From: Varanus komodoensis | Taxonomy: Eukaryota > Chordata > Lepidosauria > Squamata > Varanidae | Direction: 5' to 3' | DNA length: 64,000 nucleotides | Assembly: GCF_004798865.1 (NCBI RefSeq) | Contig: NW_025335568.1 | Location: forward strand, 56,767,868-56,831,867 | Shown here: positions 13,396 to 26,900 of the stretch, in pieces | Layout of the letters: the number at the start of each line of letters is the position of its first letter | Position numbering within the stretch: the stretch's first letter is position 1 | Translations under genes and position numbers: made by a program | Notes under the pieces: generated by a model | The model's input: the letters and a program-made list of their open reading frames with translations, nothing else | Database searches by the model: none | What the model was told of the DNA's origin: nothing

Positions 13396-16300
13396 TGAAA
13401 TAGATCAGCTACAGCCTTGTTTACATGAGATAAGCATGAGCTGAACACAACTTGATGCCACGAAACAAGAACAAAAGCAAAAAGGGGGGGGGGCTTGGGT
13501 AAAGCCATGTGGGGGGGAAATTCAATTTGATCCTCCCACAGACCCCTCTGCAGTATCCAAGGGATTGCAGAAGGGGGAGGAAAGGGAAAACCACCCACAG
13601 GGAGCCTGTTGGGTTCACCTCGGTTCGCTTGGGGAAAAACACACCATGGTGGAATTAAGGGTGTGAAGGAATCCATTTTGCACAGAAAAGTCATTGGATT
13701 CCCTGGTTTCAGCTTCCCAGACTCCAGTCCGCTTTGCAGTGGCCAAGAGTCTAAGTTCCTGGTGAGCATGTCCAGCATTTGCGGGGTGCTCACCAGGAAC
13801 TGAACCTCACAAACTCTCCAAGCAGCGCCATTCTTTCATGTCTCCAACTGCCACCAGCAGCAGCGAGGGGAGAAGGAGGTTGGCTATGGGGCATGGGGGC
13901 TGGCACACTCACTCGCAGCTCCTCTCTTCTGCATCTTGCACACGGGGAAGGCTGCCAGTTGCACAGCTGGTGAGCATCCACTGACTTCCAGGCCAGGCAT
14001 GAGAGAAAGTCTACAGATTCTGGAGGGACAGATTCTGAAAGGGTTCATCTTAACCCTAGTGTAAGCATACCTGGTGTCTGTGCAAAGTTAACTGTAGAAT
14101 GTGAACAATAAAATGCACTTTGGAAAAAGAAAACAATGGACAAAAACACTTCCAAGATAAGCCTGGAACTTGAGACAGTGTGACTCCAACAGGTAAGACT
14201 TCTGATGGAATTGGGGTGTCTATTAACATTGCTAAGGTGCAGCTGACATGGGAGAAAGAGTATTTAAGAGAGACCCAAACCAGCAGCACTCTTGGAAAGA
14301 ATGAAAGACCAAGAAGCAGCTGCACGTCATGAACCTCCTGCTTTTGAGCACAAGATCTTGTTGCCCAGCAGATCCTGTTGCAGCAACATGGGTGGGTAGG
14401 AATGGATTGACTTGAAGTGCACTCTAACTAAATAATGTAGAAATTACATTTGGATTTGGGGTCTCAGTCTGTACCTCACCACATAATTCCAGCTATTTGT
14501 TCCTAATGCACAGGGATCCCAGGCAGAACCACATCCAGAAACTGTTCAGACCCAGGCTTCCTTTAGCAAGGTGGCTACATCAGATATCCTCAGACTATAC
14601 CCTCTGGCTTATGGTTTTACTGGTGCTCATCTCTGTTGTGAGCTACTTTAGAAAATTTGCAACTGGAAAATCTGAACAGTATAGCTGGCAAGTCCCCCAC
14701 AGGCCTGTCTCACAGCCGACCCATTGAAATGGATGTGACAAGCTACTCGTGACTAACTGAACTCCCAAACATTTCGGAGGGTCTGCTTGAAGCAGGCTCC
14801 ATTAGAGATTCGACACCACATTTTCTATTGAAATATTGCTGTTGTTGAGAAATTATTTTGCACTTTTACTCTTCTATTGTGTTGGGATTTCAGAGTGCTT
14901 TGTTCAAAATCTTGCTGTACTTATTTACTTAGCATTTTTTAAAAGTCAACTCTGAATATGGCTTTCCCCCCAAAGGAAGACAATTAACAACTGTAGATGC
15001 AACCCTATCACAAGTCAGTCCCAGGCTGAACCTGTACATATTTATTTCGGAATATTTCCCACTAAATCCAACATCAAATCTGAGTGGGCATGTGCAGAGT
15101 TGCACAGTTAACAGACCACCATCATCAACATTTTAAAAGTGACCCCTCCAAAACTTCCTCCTTTCCTCTCATGCCTCCATCCCAACATAAAGCAAGCTGA
15201 TTTAGAGCAGCAAGCCAAAGCTTGTAAAAAGAAGCAAGACAGCTGAAACATTTGACAGACATCATTAAATGTCAAGGGATTTGTATCAGGCATTTTACTT
15301 TAAAAGGGGCTTTGAAGTTGTCGATCTTTCATGTACTTCTTTCATGGCACATTAACAAAGAAAACTGAGTGGAGGTAAATCAAGTCCCAAGGTCACCGAT
15401 AAAGTTACAGCACCCTGGGTACCTGATGAATTAAGAATTAATGCTGCATGGGTAGCAAATATCATAAAAACTATGGCCTGTTAACCAATCTAGTTTTACA
15501 AGTGGATCTGAACCCTTTTTATCTGCAGCCAGAGCAAAGACATCTTAATCCCTCCCACCATGGTCTTGAAATATAATTATCATAATGTGAACCTAAATGT
15601 TAAGTCACCCTTCAGCCTGAGAGAGTGCTGTGATGCAGAAAAGTAAAGGTAATTAAGGCTGGGTGAAACACTAGAATCAGAGGAAGCAAGAGTACTTGAA
15701 AGTGGCGTTTTCTTAAAAGTCCAGAGAGAATAATGCAGATATTCGGCAATGTAACACACATTAAAGTCAAAATGGGAGCATAAAAGTTTGCACAGACACA
15801 TATTAAAAAATTACAAAGGAACTAAACCCTAAACTAAAACTTTTGCCAATATGGGGCCCCACATCAAAGCTAGAAAGTTATTTCATCAGAAAAAGACCAA
15901 AGCATTTATTACTGTTATTTAAGTTGCTTAAGCAATGAAGCAGACTGTCCCGAAAATCAGATGCGCAATGGATTTTTCTTAATTTGCTTCGGCATACTTC
16001 AATGCACCCAGATGACTAATAGGTGCAAATACTGCCAATTTTTAGAGAACCAAGAAAGAGGAGGGGTGTTATAAAATGGGGAACAAATAAGGGTTCAACA
16101 GAAAGAAAAAGAAATTAATACTAAGGCAAATGTTAAGATACATACAGGAAGCACATTCTTAATTTGGTAGCATCAATTTAGGGCAGAATCCTGTGGTTAA
16201 ACACAAAAAGTCCTACAAGTCTCATAGGAGTGTACCTTTAATCCATAATGGTCAAGCGCATGTGTTTTAAAGCTGCATTGGGAACACATCCCATGTATGT

Positions 16301-17489
16301 CTCTTTAGAAGCAAGTCCCCAACATCTATGGAGCTTACTCTCCATTAAGCATGTATTAGACTGCATGCAAATTCATTCTAGTTTAAAGTACATATTTACA
16401 GAACCACCTCATTTACTGCTGTGACTCAGACTACAATCCTAAGTGCACGCACCTAGGACATGTAGAGGAATGCAGCCTCAATCACCCAACTTTCTATTAT
16501 TTATATGGATGGCTGTGTTCCCATGTAATAAACTTCCTTCTTCTTTGGCATGGCAGCAAGAGAACATCAGAAGCGTTTGTTTCCCGTTTTAATTAAGGAG
16601 CCTTCATTGCACAGGTTTTTTTCTCAGTTAGAACTGGAGGCACAAGTTACTGTTACACCCCCAAAGACTGACTTTGTGTTGGGAATGAAAGAGGCAGTTG
16701 TTCTTGGCAAGCATATCAGGGCCAGGATGACTCTTCAGATGAGGACGGCGAGGCCTCGGAAAGGAGGTCTGCAGGCATAAAGATGGCAAAAGAGGAGAAG
16801 CAGGAAGAATAGCTTCTCTCCAGTTGTTTCAGGCAGACCCTGGGAACTGACCAGGTCTGGACATGCCAGGAGAGGACCTGGGTGAGGTGCCTGAAGAGCC
16901 TGCTACTATCATTGACCCCATGATGAAGCATTAGGAGAAAAAGATTACCCAACTACAGGACCTGCACACAGCTTCCAATGGGGTGCAGTCCAGGGTTACT
17001 CAAAGGAGGGTTCTCACAAATAGCTTCTAATTTGGTTTCCACAAACAACTCTGTGAATGCTCAGAGAATCATCCTTTGCGGGCTATCGCTTGCCGGATGT
17101 AAATTGAAAAGAGTTTTTGGCAAAGAATTGCCCATTGTATGAAAGAGAAAAGGGAGGGACCCTAGCTCCCAACACTTTTAGGTATTAATACAGAAGATGC
17201 AAAAGGTCAACAATACTTCTGATCAAGAAAAATCAAGTCTCAAGTCCCCTGGACTCATGGAACCAGATACATGGTTCTTTGGATCATGTGTTTGGTTCCT
17301 AGTTAGAAGGAAAGACTTTCCAGAACAGTAGCATTCGGGTTAAGATGACATTTTCCTAAGAAAGTTAGTCTGCAGCATATCTGCCAAGATGTTATTTTCT
17401 ATCACCACACTCCTATTATTTGAGCAGAAGGTATATAGTACTTTTAATATAGTTGTAGCCTTGGATCTTGCCTAAATGATTAATTATGA

Positions 17490-17712
17490 TTATGATGCAC
17501 TCAACTTCTATCCCTCCCTTTTCCCTCTTGTGAGGAACCCAGGCAGCTTACATAGCTCCATTTTGTCCTCACAACAAGAACCCTGTGAGGTAGGTTGGGC
17601 TGAGTCTGTGACTGACCCAAGTCACCCAATGGGTCCATGGCTGAGTGGGGACTATAATCCAGATCACCTGAGTCCCAGACCCGCACTCTTAACCACTAGT
17701 CCACACTGACTC
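17490..17712 (-). repeat. tRNA-derived SINE, family A
   Basis: Reversed copy: CTTAACCACTAGTCCACACTG is the reversed A-box head, and GTCACCCAATGGGTCCATGG and CCCTGTGAGGTAGGTTGGGC are the body. It sits in intron 14. Confidence 0.8.
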
Positions 17713-19439
17713 TTTAAGAGGTTTTCATTCCAGCTTGTTCTGGTTTGAAATTTAAATTGAATTTTCCTTGCTCAAAAAGATCCCACGAAAAATGGCTGGA
17801 AAACAAGGGAGAGGCTCTGGAGGATTCTGTTGTGCCTCTGAGGGAGGGATCACAAGAGCTCAATGCCCCATGTAAAGAAGCCTACAGCTCCCCTCCCCAT
17901 GCATATAGCCCCAGTCCAGAGAAGAATCCCCTCCTTGTACTTCTGATAAAGAAAAAAACCCACACTGAGCTGCCCACTACATAATAAACATAGCATGTAA
18001 ACTGACTTTTGAGGATAATACAATTTCAGAGGGAAATGGGTAAGCAGGGAAAATGTTTAATTCCACCCTTCATGGGGGGATTAAATTGGGAGGAAGCCAC
18101 CATTAAGACCCACCTAGTTTGTCCAGACAGTAAGATGCAATCTTCATTTATTAATGTTCCTAAAAGTAGCAGCTGTTTCAGATGGAAAATGGGAAAGTTT
18201 GGCATAGGAGGGTATTTTTCTGCCTGTGTTTCCCCTTGATAAAACTGGAACTATTGGAATGCTGATGACTTTTCATAGTTCGATGGGAGAAGAATTCACC
18301 TTACAACCAGGTAACATGTAAGGAAGAGCCACAAAATGGATACACAACCAGATGCCCACCTTAGAATCTTCATTTGGTAAGTCCTTGTTTAATTGTATCT
18401 TCCCCCTTTGTTGTAATAGGCACAATCCACAACTGAATGTTTACCTATTACATAGAACTTAAATGACCATTTTATTACACAAAGATTAAGATTTATAACA
18501 AAAATATTCTTAGCATTATTTTTGTGCTGTGCAACCACTTCTTTTATACAGAACACTAACATTACTGGTTCTCTGTAGTATTGACTGTGATGAAGTTTCG
18601 TATAACAAAGCAAAACTACTATTTTTCTCTCTCTTCTGATCTCAAGTAAACTAGACAATAAAATTGTCTGCTGCCAACACAGTAGCATGTTGTTAACTTT
18701 TTAATGATTTCATCAACTGATCTTTTCCCCTTTCTGTTTATTTCTCCCAAGTACTATAAGCCCCCTCCCACAAGCAACAGAAAACAAGAGAGGTTATGAA
18801 AAATGGAACCTACACCATAAAAGAACTGCTAAGATAAAATAAACCCATGAACAACCATAAAGGAGCTGGAAATACATACAAAGGAATAGAATGAAATGCA
18901 AAAAGCGAACCATTTAGAGACTGTACACAATTCTTGAGGCACCTCGTTCCAAACCCTTGCAATCATTTGATCCAAGCTTTGCTTTCAAATTGTTGTTTTT
19001 TAATTGAATTGCATCACAAAGGGCAGCTGACCTAGGCCTAACACATAACATATGCAGTGGAAAACATGTACCTAAATAAACACTAACATTGTTTAGCAAG
19101 CCTGTTTAACTTGACTGAAAGGGCCTCCATATAAAACCCTTCCTTCCAACTAACATATCAAGGACACGGTTAAAAAGCAGCCTCTCCATCTGACACAGTA
19201 ATGTTTGGTCTGCAGGGAACTGCAGGGAATGAAGGTGCATTGAACTACATGAGCCCCATCTTCATGTTAACGCAGTGCAGTCCAGAGAGCCCCACTGAAG
19301 TCCCACTGAAACAGCAAGTCTTCTTTACATCCAACTAAAAATGCATTGATTTCAACAAGCGATTGTTCTCACAGTCTGCAGTATGGCATAGTTCAGAAGT
19401 AGAAAAGTTGGTCTGCTCAAGTAGCATAGGGCAATTCCC

Positions 19440-19925
19440 CTCTGAGGAATGGTTACCACGGCTGGGATTGTTAAGCCTACAAAAAGGGTGAGTAAGCAGG
19501 GACATAACAGAGGTGTTCAAGATTGTGCAAGGTGTGGAGACATTTTCTCCCTTGCCCATGATACTAGAACCTGGGGTCACCCCATGAAGCTGACTGATGG
19601 GAGATTTAGGACAGGTAACAGGAAGTACTTCTTCGCACAATGCACAGGGGAGCTATGGAATTCACTGTCACAGAAAGCAGTGGCGGCCACCAACTTGGAG
19701 GGCTTTAAAGGGGATTGGACCAATTCGTAGAGGAGAAAGCTATCACTGTGCTACCTCCTGTGTTAGAGGTGGCATGTCTGCATCTTCCAGCTCCTGGGGA
19801 GCTCAGATGAGAGGAACTATTACACCCATCCTGCTTGAGGGAGCCACTGGTTTGCCACCATGTAAGCGGAGTGCTGGACTGGATGAACCACTGGTCCGAT
19901 CCAGCATGGTGTTTCTGCTATTCTT
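19440..19925 (+). repeat. CR1-like LINE 3' end
   Basis: The block GACATAACAGAGGTGTTCAA through CACCCCATGAAGCTGACTGA and CAGGAAGTACTTCTTCGCAC ends in a degenerate GTCCGATCCAGCATGG. This is the common amniote CR1 3' region. The same region appears reversed at 52535-53005. Confidence 0.75.
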
Positions 19926-20803
19926 AAGCCATAGTCTATTGGACTACAAACATGTGCTTCCTGGTGATGGGTCAGAGATGCGAGTTGCTGAATCAGATTG
20001 TAATATCTGCCCTGGTTCCTATGGGAAAGGCAGTTGTTAAAGTTCATCAGATGAATAATCTCAGTAATTTTTAAAAGAACTCTGCAAGCTTTTATCATAT
20101 TCTTCAAATATTCCAGATGTGACGATAAGGCTAATTGAGCTACCACCTGGAAAGCTTGGATCTCAGCTCCAGGCCTGGCATCAGTGGGTGGCATCTTTGA
20201 GTTGTCAGGCCTCAAGCATCCCAGCAGAACCTATTCCCAGCACCTGCCCTTAGACTGCTATGAAAACAGCAACGTTCATACTGGCTCCAGTAAGCTACCA
20301 TCCTTTGGTTTTGACTCAGTCCTGGAAAACCACTCAACTTCCACCATGTTTTTGTGCCAGCAGTCAATGACCCTGGAACAGTGTGAGAGAGAATGGCCAG
20401 CGCCTCCTCACAATCCCTAGAAAGGCTCACCAGCTGGCAATTTACCAGATGCCCCCTGAAATCTGGAGCCAGTCCAGTCCAGTCCAGCCCTGCCCAGCCC
20501 ATTCTCAAGTTTAGCAGCTCTGCTTCCCCCATGCCAGTAACATTCAGCCTAGAAAAAAATGCCTCTTGGCTCTCTTTCTTCCTTTACACAGCACTCGAGA
20601 TACAGCAGATATTAAGTAAACACCGTTCAGTGCCACACTGCGTGTCCCAAAGAGCCCCAAGGTTTGTTTTCAGAGGCCAGAAATCAGCCCGGCACAGATT
20701 CATGGGGGAAATGGTGGTCTCAAAGAAAGTCTTATAAAAAGCTAGTTCCTATAATACAATAGGAAGTTCAGTATAAAGTTCCAATTAACATGAATGTTCT
20801 TAC

Positions 20804-20911
20804 CAGTAAGTGACATCCACAGGAGCAAAATACTTCTTTGTAATTAAGTCAGCAAAATAAGCTTCTGTTTCCCTGCAAGCCGTTCCATTGCCAATCACAA
20901 TAATGCTGCAG
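20804..20911 (-). CDS. SRBD1: SRBD1 exon 14 (residues 576-612), last exon in the window
   Basis: The acceptor is tcctcgaaag after a pyrimidine-rich tract, and the donor is TACTG|gtaaga. The peptide [20 protein letters not shown] continues to [28 protein letters not shown] (582-592) is a hallmark motif shared by Tex and SRBD1. The exon ends with two bases of a Cys codon; the expected continuation (IVSEAGASIYSVSPEA in human) is not seen further left. Confidence 0.96.
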
Positions 20912-23900
20912 CTTTCGAGGAGAAGAAAAAGATGCTTAATGTTAAGGAAGTCCCAAAAGGGTCACACCATCCAACCATATCAGCTTCCCCTGCTGTCCAT
21001 TCATCGGCACGGCAAGAAGATGCATCTGCCTTAATAAGTTAAAATTAGCAGACCCATCTAACCTGGCTATTTTAAGACAATGACCACACTTGTGCAAAGA
21101 CACAAAACACAAGGCTTAAATGACAGGTTTTGGCTGAACATCAGAAAAAATGTCTTAACAGTCAGAAAAGCGAGGCAACAGAACCAACTGCCTAGAAAGT
21201 AATTGTGCTCTTTGTTGTTGGAAGTATTCAAATAGAGAGTTGACAGCCAACTCTCAGACACTGTAAACTGGATTCCAACACTAAGTTGGACACAAAAGGC
21301 TAAATGGCCCCTTCCAACTCTGTGACAAGCCCAAATCCTGGATTCTCATTCACATGCGAACATGTGATGCTCACTGCCCAACTGCTCCCTCCTAGCTTCA
21401 CCCAACAGCTGGAGCAGCATCAGTAGCCAAGGACTCACTAGCAAGAAAAAGCTTGACTCTTGGGTCATCACTCGCAAACAAGCCAAGAATCGTTGGCCCA
21501 CTTCAAACTCTGACTTGTTGGGGAAAAACAAGCCAGGAGTTCCAATCTGGGTGTCACATTCAGCTTTTCCTCCCTGTTGAGTTCCTCTGGCATCCTTGCT
21601 TGCGAATGACAAGGCAAGATTCTCCAGAGTTTGAGCTTAGCATTTTGTATGAATGCAGTCAGTGAAAGAACAAATAGCTGGCATTTTCCATTTATTTATT
21701 TCATGATTAATGTACCAGTTCTCAGCAAAGCTTCTAGGGCAATCTACAAAAACAATACAAATATCAAACATATAAACAAAAGAAAATATTCTGGTAGATA
21801 TGAGGTTTCCTTGATCTCTTTAGCCCAATTCCATTTATTTATGTCTTTTGAATGGATTAAAAATGTAATGGAGCCTGCAAGTGGCAGGCATGGGTACACC
21901 ATTATTCCATGCTGGGAATATCTTCTTCAGAGAACTAAGCCTTGTAAGCACAATTACTATTAACACAGTGCTACTCCACTACTGTTGATAAGAGAAAAGA
22001 GGGGAAATTTACATCAGAGAAGAAAGCAAGTCCGCTCATCTCTAAAATAAGAATGTGTGAGTGCACAAATATATTACATCTGGCATACCTACTCAAACTA
22101 ACAGGGAAGTCTAAAACCCTTTCACACAGAATACAGTGTGACTCCACAGAACTGAAATTTCCTGGCTCAGCTTATTACTGCTTTTTGTGGTTATACCTAT
22201 AGTCCTTCTCTCCTCCCTTCATGCTTTGCTGTTTCATCTGAACTCAGAAACCATGTTTACCAGGTTCAGAATAAATCATAATCTTAAAACACTGGCTTGC
22301 AATTGGTTCAAGATGGAACAGAAAACTCTGATTAATCAGACTTCTGCACAGCATGGAGCCAAGCAAAAATGGGAGGAGGAAAGCACTTATACTGGTAAGA
22401 ATGAGGTTGACAAATATCTCAGCCTAGTAAGCCAAGATATAACTGAGAGAAGGCAGCCTCTCTCATGTCGCATTATACTGGCAGCTTCATTGCTCACCTG
22501 CACAGCACAAAAGGACATGGGGGCTCTGTTGCTGTGGCAGCCATTTGCTAATCTATACCCCCACAATATCCACAAAGACTTGAGAAAGGCTGCCAAATAA
22601 ATGCAATGGGAGAGCACAAAAAGCACCTGCTTCATTTCAGGTTGGCCTTAATATATGTAGACAAAATAGCTGTAAGAGCTTCCTTAACATACTTGTAATC
22701 CAACAGAAGTTTCCGGATCTTCTGAGCTTCAAGGAATCCTTTACCAGAATGTAAGTAGACAACATCAGTGTGAAGTATCTGACCTAAGCCAAAAAGAAAG
22801 GAAAACTTATCTTGATAGGAAGAAATATCTATGGTATTTGTCAAACATAGCATTGTTTAAACAAAAAAACTTTTGTTAATTGCCTGCTCATCCCACCATT
22901 CTTCCACTATGGCATGCTTGCAAGGAGACTGAAAACGTTCACTTCCTTTTCTAAACTAACTAGGGTTTCCTGTTATGCTAAACTGGGAAAACTACTTAGT
23001 TTAAATTAAGTGTGTTGGGCAAGATCAAAAGAAGACTTTTCCCAGTTCTGACATGACGTAGACCTCTAAGTTCGTTTAAAACATGAAGTAAAAGGTTCCA
23101 AGCCACTTTTAACAGCAATACTGAAGGAGCAAACCTAAAAGGAGCCATTCTTTTAGAAGAGGCTTGCATAACAAGATGGCCAAGAGTAGGGTTACCAATA
23201 TCAGTAAAAGAAGTTGCTTACTTCTTGACATCGAATTGTCTTCCTCTGTTATTACATTAATGTGCTTTTGTTCACCTTGGCGTATCCTGACCAACTCGCC
23301 TTCCCTTTTATTTTATTGTCCTTTTCTCCCTAACATGACTTGTCATCACCTTTAGGTTGGAAGCCTGCGACTTATGTCAATTAAAATTTTTGTACAGGGC
23401 CTAGTAACTTACATGCTTTATAAATAACACTAATAATTGATAGCATAATATAAAAGACTGCAACTGCCAATAAAAATGCTTCACAGCCATCATCCTAAAT
23501 TCCTATTTGTTCTAAAAGGAATCACCATATAGGCACATTAACCAACATCAGACATTCTATGTCCTACAAATACAACTACCACTTCTCTCAAATGGAATTA
23601 CAACTTACTGGTTGGTGAAATAATCGCCAGCTTGCAGCCATGCTTGTAGCCAGGATCAACCCCCATCAAGGTTCGTCCTCTCACAGGGCCTGTAAGAAGC
23701 AGCTGACGGAGGTTCCTCCCAAACATCATCACAGATTCCTTCTCTGCATCGGATGTTAACTTTGATCTAAGAAAGGGGCATTGCAAATAAGGCTATTTTG
23801 ACATCACATTTTCTCACACCAACACTCCATATTATTTTCTCACTCCCCTACTTGTTTCCATAAACAAATAGCTTTTTTTCCGACTAATAATAATAATTAC

Positions 23901-26900
23901 ACAGGGAAGTTGCTTGGGCTTCCCATAATCCCTTACCATTCGCCATACTGGTTGGGGTTGATGGGAGTTGTAGTCTAAAACATCTGGAGGACACCAAGTG
24001 GCCTACCCTTGGGTTTAGGCACTTTGAAATGGACAATCCTCTTACTGAAGATATGGCACTACATGGGAATGGCAGGTGGTTCTCTTACTCTTCCTATCAG
24101 CAACTTTCTGGCCAGGATTGACCAAGGCAGAAAGAAACATCTGACTTGGTTCACCACTTCAAATATCAGCAGAGTGCCGCAGAATATGAGAACACGCATG
24201 CCACAAGCACACCCAAGGAAGAACTGGGCCCAAAATTTAATATTAGTCTTGGGTTTTATTATAACTTTGTGACCACTAACTTTAGTATTTAGAAGCCTCA
24301 CTTAAGGGACGTGTACCCTCCAGGCACTGTATGCAGGTCCTCTAAAATACAAGAAACATACAATATTACAATCACCAGTAAAAGTCACAGAGAGGGAAAC
24401 AGCAGATAAACTGCTTAACTGAGCAGTAAAAAAATTTAGAAATTCTGCTCACGACATACGATCACTCAGCTCCCACCTACTCCAGAAAAAGCAAAAGGAA
24501 CAACAACTAAGGCAACACTCTGACTCTTCAATGTATTTTTGGAACTGCATGTTTAAACTTAAACTCACATTTTATTCCTTCAATACCCTAATGGCACTTC
24601 AGCTGGTAAGAGAAGTCATTATACTGTCACTAGCAAAAGAGATTGCTTCATACCCTGTAGTGATTAGAGTACCACCGCAGAGTTGAGCCCCATGTTATGA
24701 CTATTAAATTGTTAATTTGGGAGGGGGAAATGACAGTTGCAAAGATACTTATAACTAGAGCAATTAGCCTCCCCAATTCTCTCCAGAGGAGTATGAGAAA
24801 TAGGATTAGAATGACATGATGGAGTGCACTGTTCAACCATGACTGTGAAACAGATACAATAAAATAATGTTAGTAGCACAGCAGTTTGCATCAAGACCAT
24901 TATAACAAACTGACATATTACTCAATATATAGGCAAAAAACCCACCACAATATGGCACTGTCATTAAAAATGTTAAATAAATTGCCATTTGCATGCACAA
25001 CCTGTCAACTTTCCACCCATTTAAAATGCATTTTCTGCCATTAAATTCTTTTCCACCATCCTGACTGTTAGGAAAAACAAGGGCTTTAACCTGCCAAACT
25101 TCACATATTCTAAAGGATGAATTATGAATTTGTCTCTGATTCAAGAAGATGTTTCAAAAACACATCTGCTACCCTAATCATGAACACATCTATTAGAATT
25201 AATTCCAATTGATTCAAGTGGGCCTTACTTTCAAGTCACTGTTCTCAGAATTATATTTTTCATATCACCAAGTTACCCTCTTAGATAGGAAAACTCATTT
25301 GTCTCTTTTGGATCCATCCATAAAATTAAGATTATATATTAAATCAAAATATATTACTTCAATAAAAGTGAGAGCGTTACCATTTCAGACCAATGCTTCT
25401 CTTAAAGACATAGGGCTGGTTTAGTGTCAGGAGAACAATCCTAGCCTTCCTCTGCTTTCCATTCATGCCTGGTAGGAATGCACTTACACTAATCCGGGCT
25501 GGGGACCTGAGCATGAAATAGACCATTCTCCAAGTCTCAGACATCTGGAAAGGGTACTTTAAAGCAGCACACAATTCAACAAAGAGTGACTGCATACGCA
25601 CCCAGGAAAATACAACCTTAGCAAAGGGCTGAAGTATATAAAACAGAAGCCATGACCAAAAGCAATCCAATGGGAGAAAATTCTCACGCTTATATTTTCC
25701 AAGTCCAAATGAATGACTGGTACATTCCCAGACCGTTCAGTGATTTTTCAGGGCTTGTCTAGGTGTTCTTGCCAAAAGAAGACAGATGAGCAGATACAAG
25801 AGTGGAGGACTTATGGAATGCCTTTGCCAAGGGGGCATGCCTAGTATCCACACTGTTATCTTTCTGGCATCAGGGAAAGACATTTCTCCTTCAGTCATTG
25901 AAGACTTTTATTATTGTATATATTGCTTTCCACCTATTTTGTGAGCTGCCCTAAAGTCTTTTTGCTCCAGGGAGTCATATAATTATGATAAAGATAGGTT
26001 CCATAACAGCCATATGGAACTCTGAGGGAAGGAGCAAGGCTTCTGCCCTTAATTCAGGGTCAGGGAAGATCCCTTTTCCTGCATTAAAGGCAATGGTGGG
26101 GCGTGACTCCTTGCATGGAGCTCTGGAGATATGTTAGATGGCCTTGCTCCTTTGGATCAGAACATCTGGCCGGGAATTATGGGAGTTGCAGGCCAACAGA
26201 TCTGGAGGTTGCCAGACTAGAGAAGAGTGAATTTAAATATATGTCTCAGGAAAGCAAACCTGTCAAGCTCTGGAAGGGGATCCCATGGGGGATAGGTTTA
26301 AAGGTGGCTTACTAGGCTCTCGGAAGACAGCACACTACCAGATTCTGCTGGCACAGAGGCGGCAGGGAGATGCAGCGGCTTCCACCTTCAAGCCCTTTCC
26401 AGAGGACAGAGGAGGCTGGAGGAAGCAGGGCACTGGTCCAATCCAGCAGGGCTCAGCTTAGTGCCTTATTCATCCCTTATTAATGACCATGCATTGCTTT
26501 ACCTGAATTCTCTACAGAGGAGTGGGTAAATCAGGCGTTTATAGGCATCTTCAACAGAAAAGCGCAGCAACTCCATCAGTTCAGGGGTTGCGTAGGCCTT
26601 TGGTCTCCACCTGTGCACCAAAATATTTAAGACTCAGTTCATTTGTTAACATTGTTAGGGCACGTCCTTCCAAGAGCCCAATCCTAGTTTTATCAGGACA
26701 GAACTGTCAGCCATTTCTGTGCAGAGGCTCCTTTGAGATGCCCTATGAAGACACGGGGTGGGGAGTGAGGATGGGCACTCTAACTTCTCAGTCCTCACTG
26801 CTCTCATGTGCAGGGCAAAATTTGGCAACACACAGCCTGATTTTTCAGAATTCTACATTGCTTAGGGAGTCTTAAGACAAAATAGTTTCCACTGCAGAAT

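Larger units (their letters stand above)
1..20803. other. SRBD1 intron 14 (partial, runs off the left edge)
   Basis: I looked on the minus strand for the next expected coding block (SEAGASIYSVSPEA and following) and did not find it, so I treat this as one intron of more than 20.8 kb. Positions 1-3600 hold nothing recognisable beyond short GT and G runs near 2366-2428. Further left-to-right contents are a SINE (3617-3834), LINE 3' fragments, an assembly gap (10918-11017), a 33-bp tandem pair (11678-11743), a BovB fragment (12940-13395), a SINE (17490-17712) and a CR1 end (19440-19925). Stretches such as 3900-7700, 13.4-17.4 kb and 17.7-19.4 kb show no gene. Confidence 0.7.
20912..22692. other. 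SRBD1 intron 13
   Basis: The intron contains a CR1 end (21115-21330) and an L2-like 3' fragment near 21690-21790. The remaining sequence has no recognisable gene. Open frames here lack coding character. Confidence 0.8.
22784..26502. other. SRBD1 introns 12 and 11 (apart from exon 12)
   Basis: Intron 12 (22784-23608) shows no recognisable element. Intron 11 (23767-26502) holds a hairpin MITE (23915-24008), a decayed LINE tail near 25915-25990 (GTGAGCTGCCCTAAAGTC), a MITE half at 26162-26215 and a CR1-like terminus near 26390-26455. No gene is seen. Confidence 0.75.

Noticed and set aside
14050-14330. Promoter- or LTR-like segment with GAGTATTTAAGAGAG
   Set aside because: A TATA-like word alone; no terminal repeats, target duplication or polyadenylation signal in the right place.
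16550-16960. Possible coding remnant with acidic Ser/Asp-rich wording (DDSSDEDGEASERR-like)
   Set aside because: Suggestive of a decayed mobile-element protein, but too short and broken to assign to a family, and no ends were found.
22187-22600. 137-codon frame in intron 13
   Set aside because: No domain or signal, no splice context of its own, and low-complexity intronic wording.
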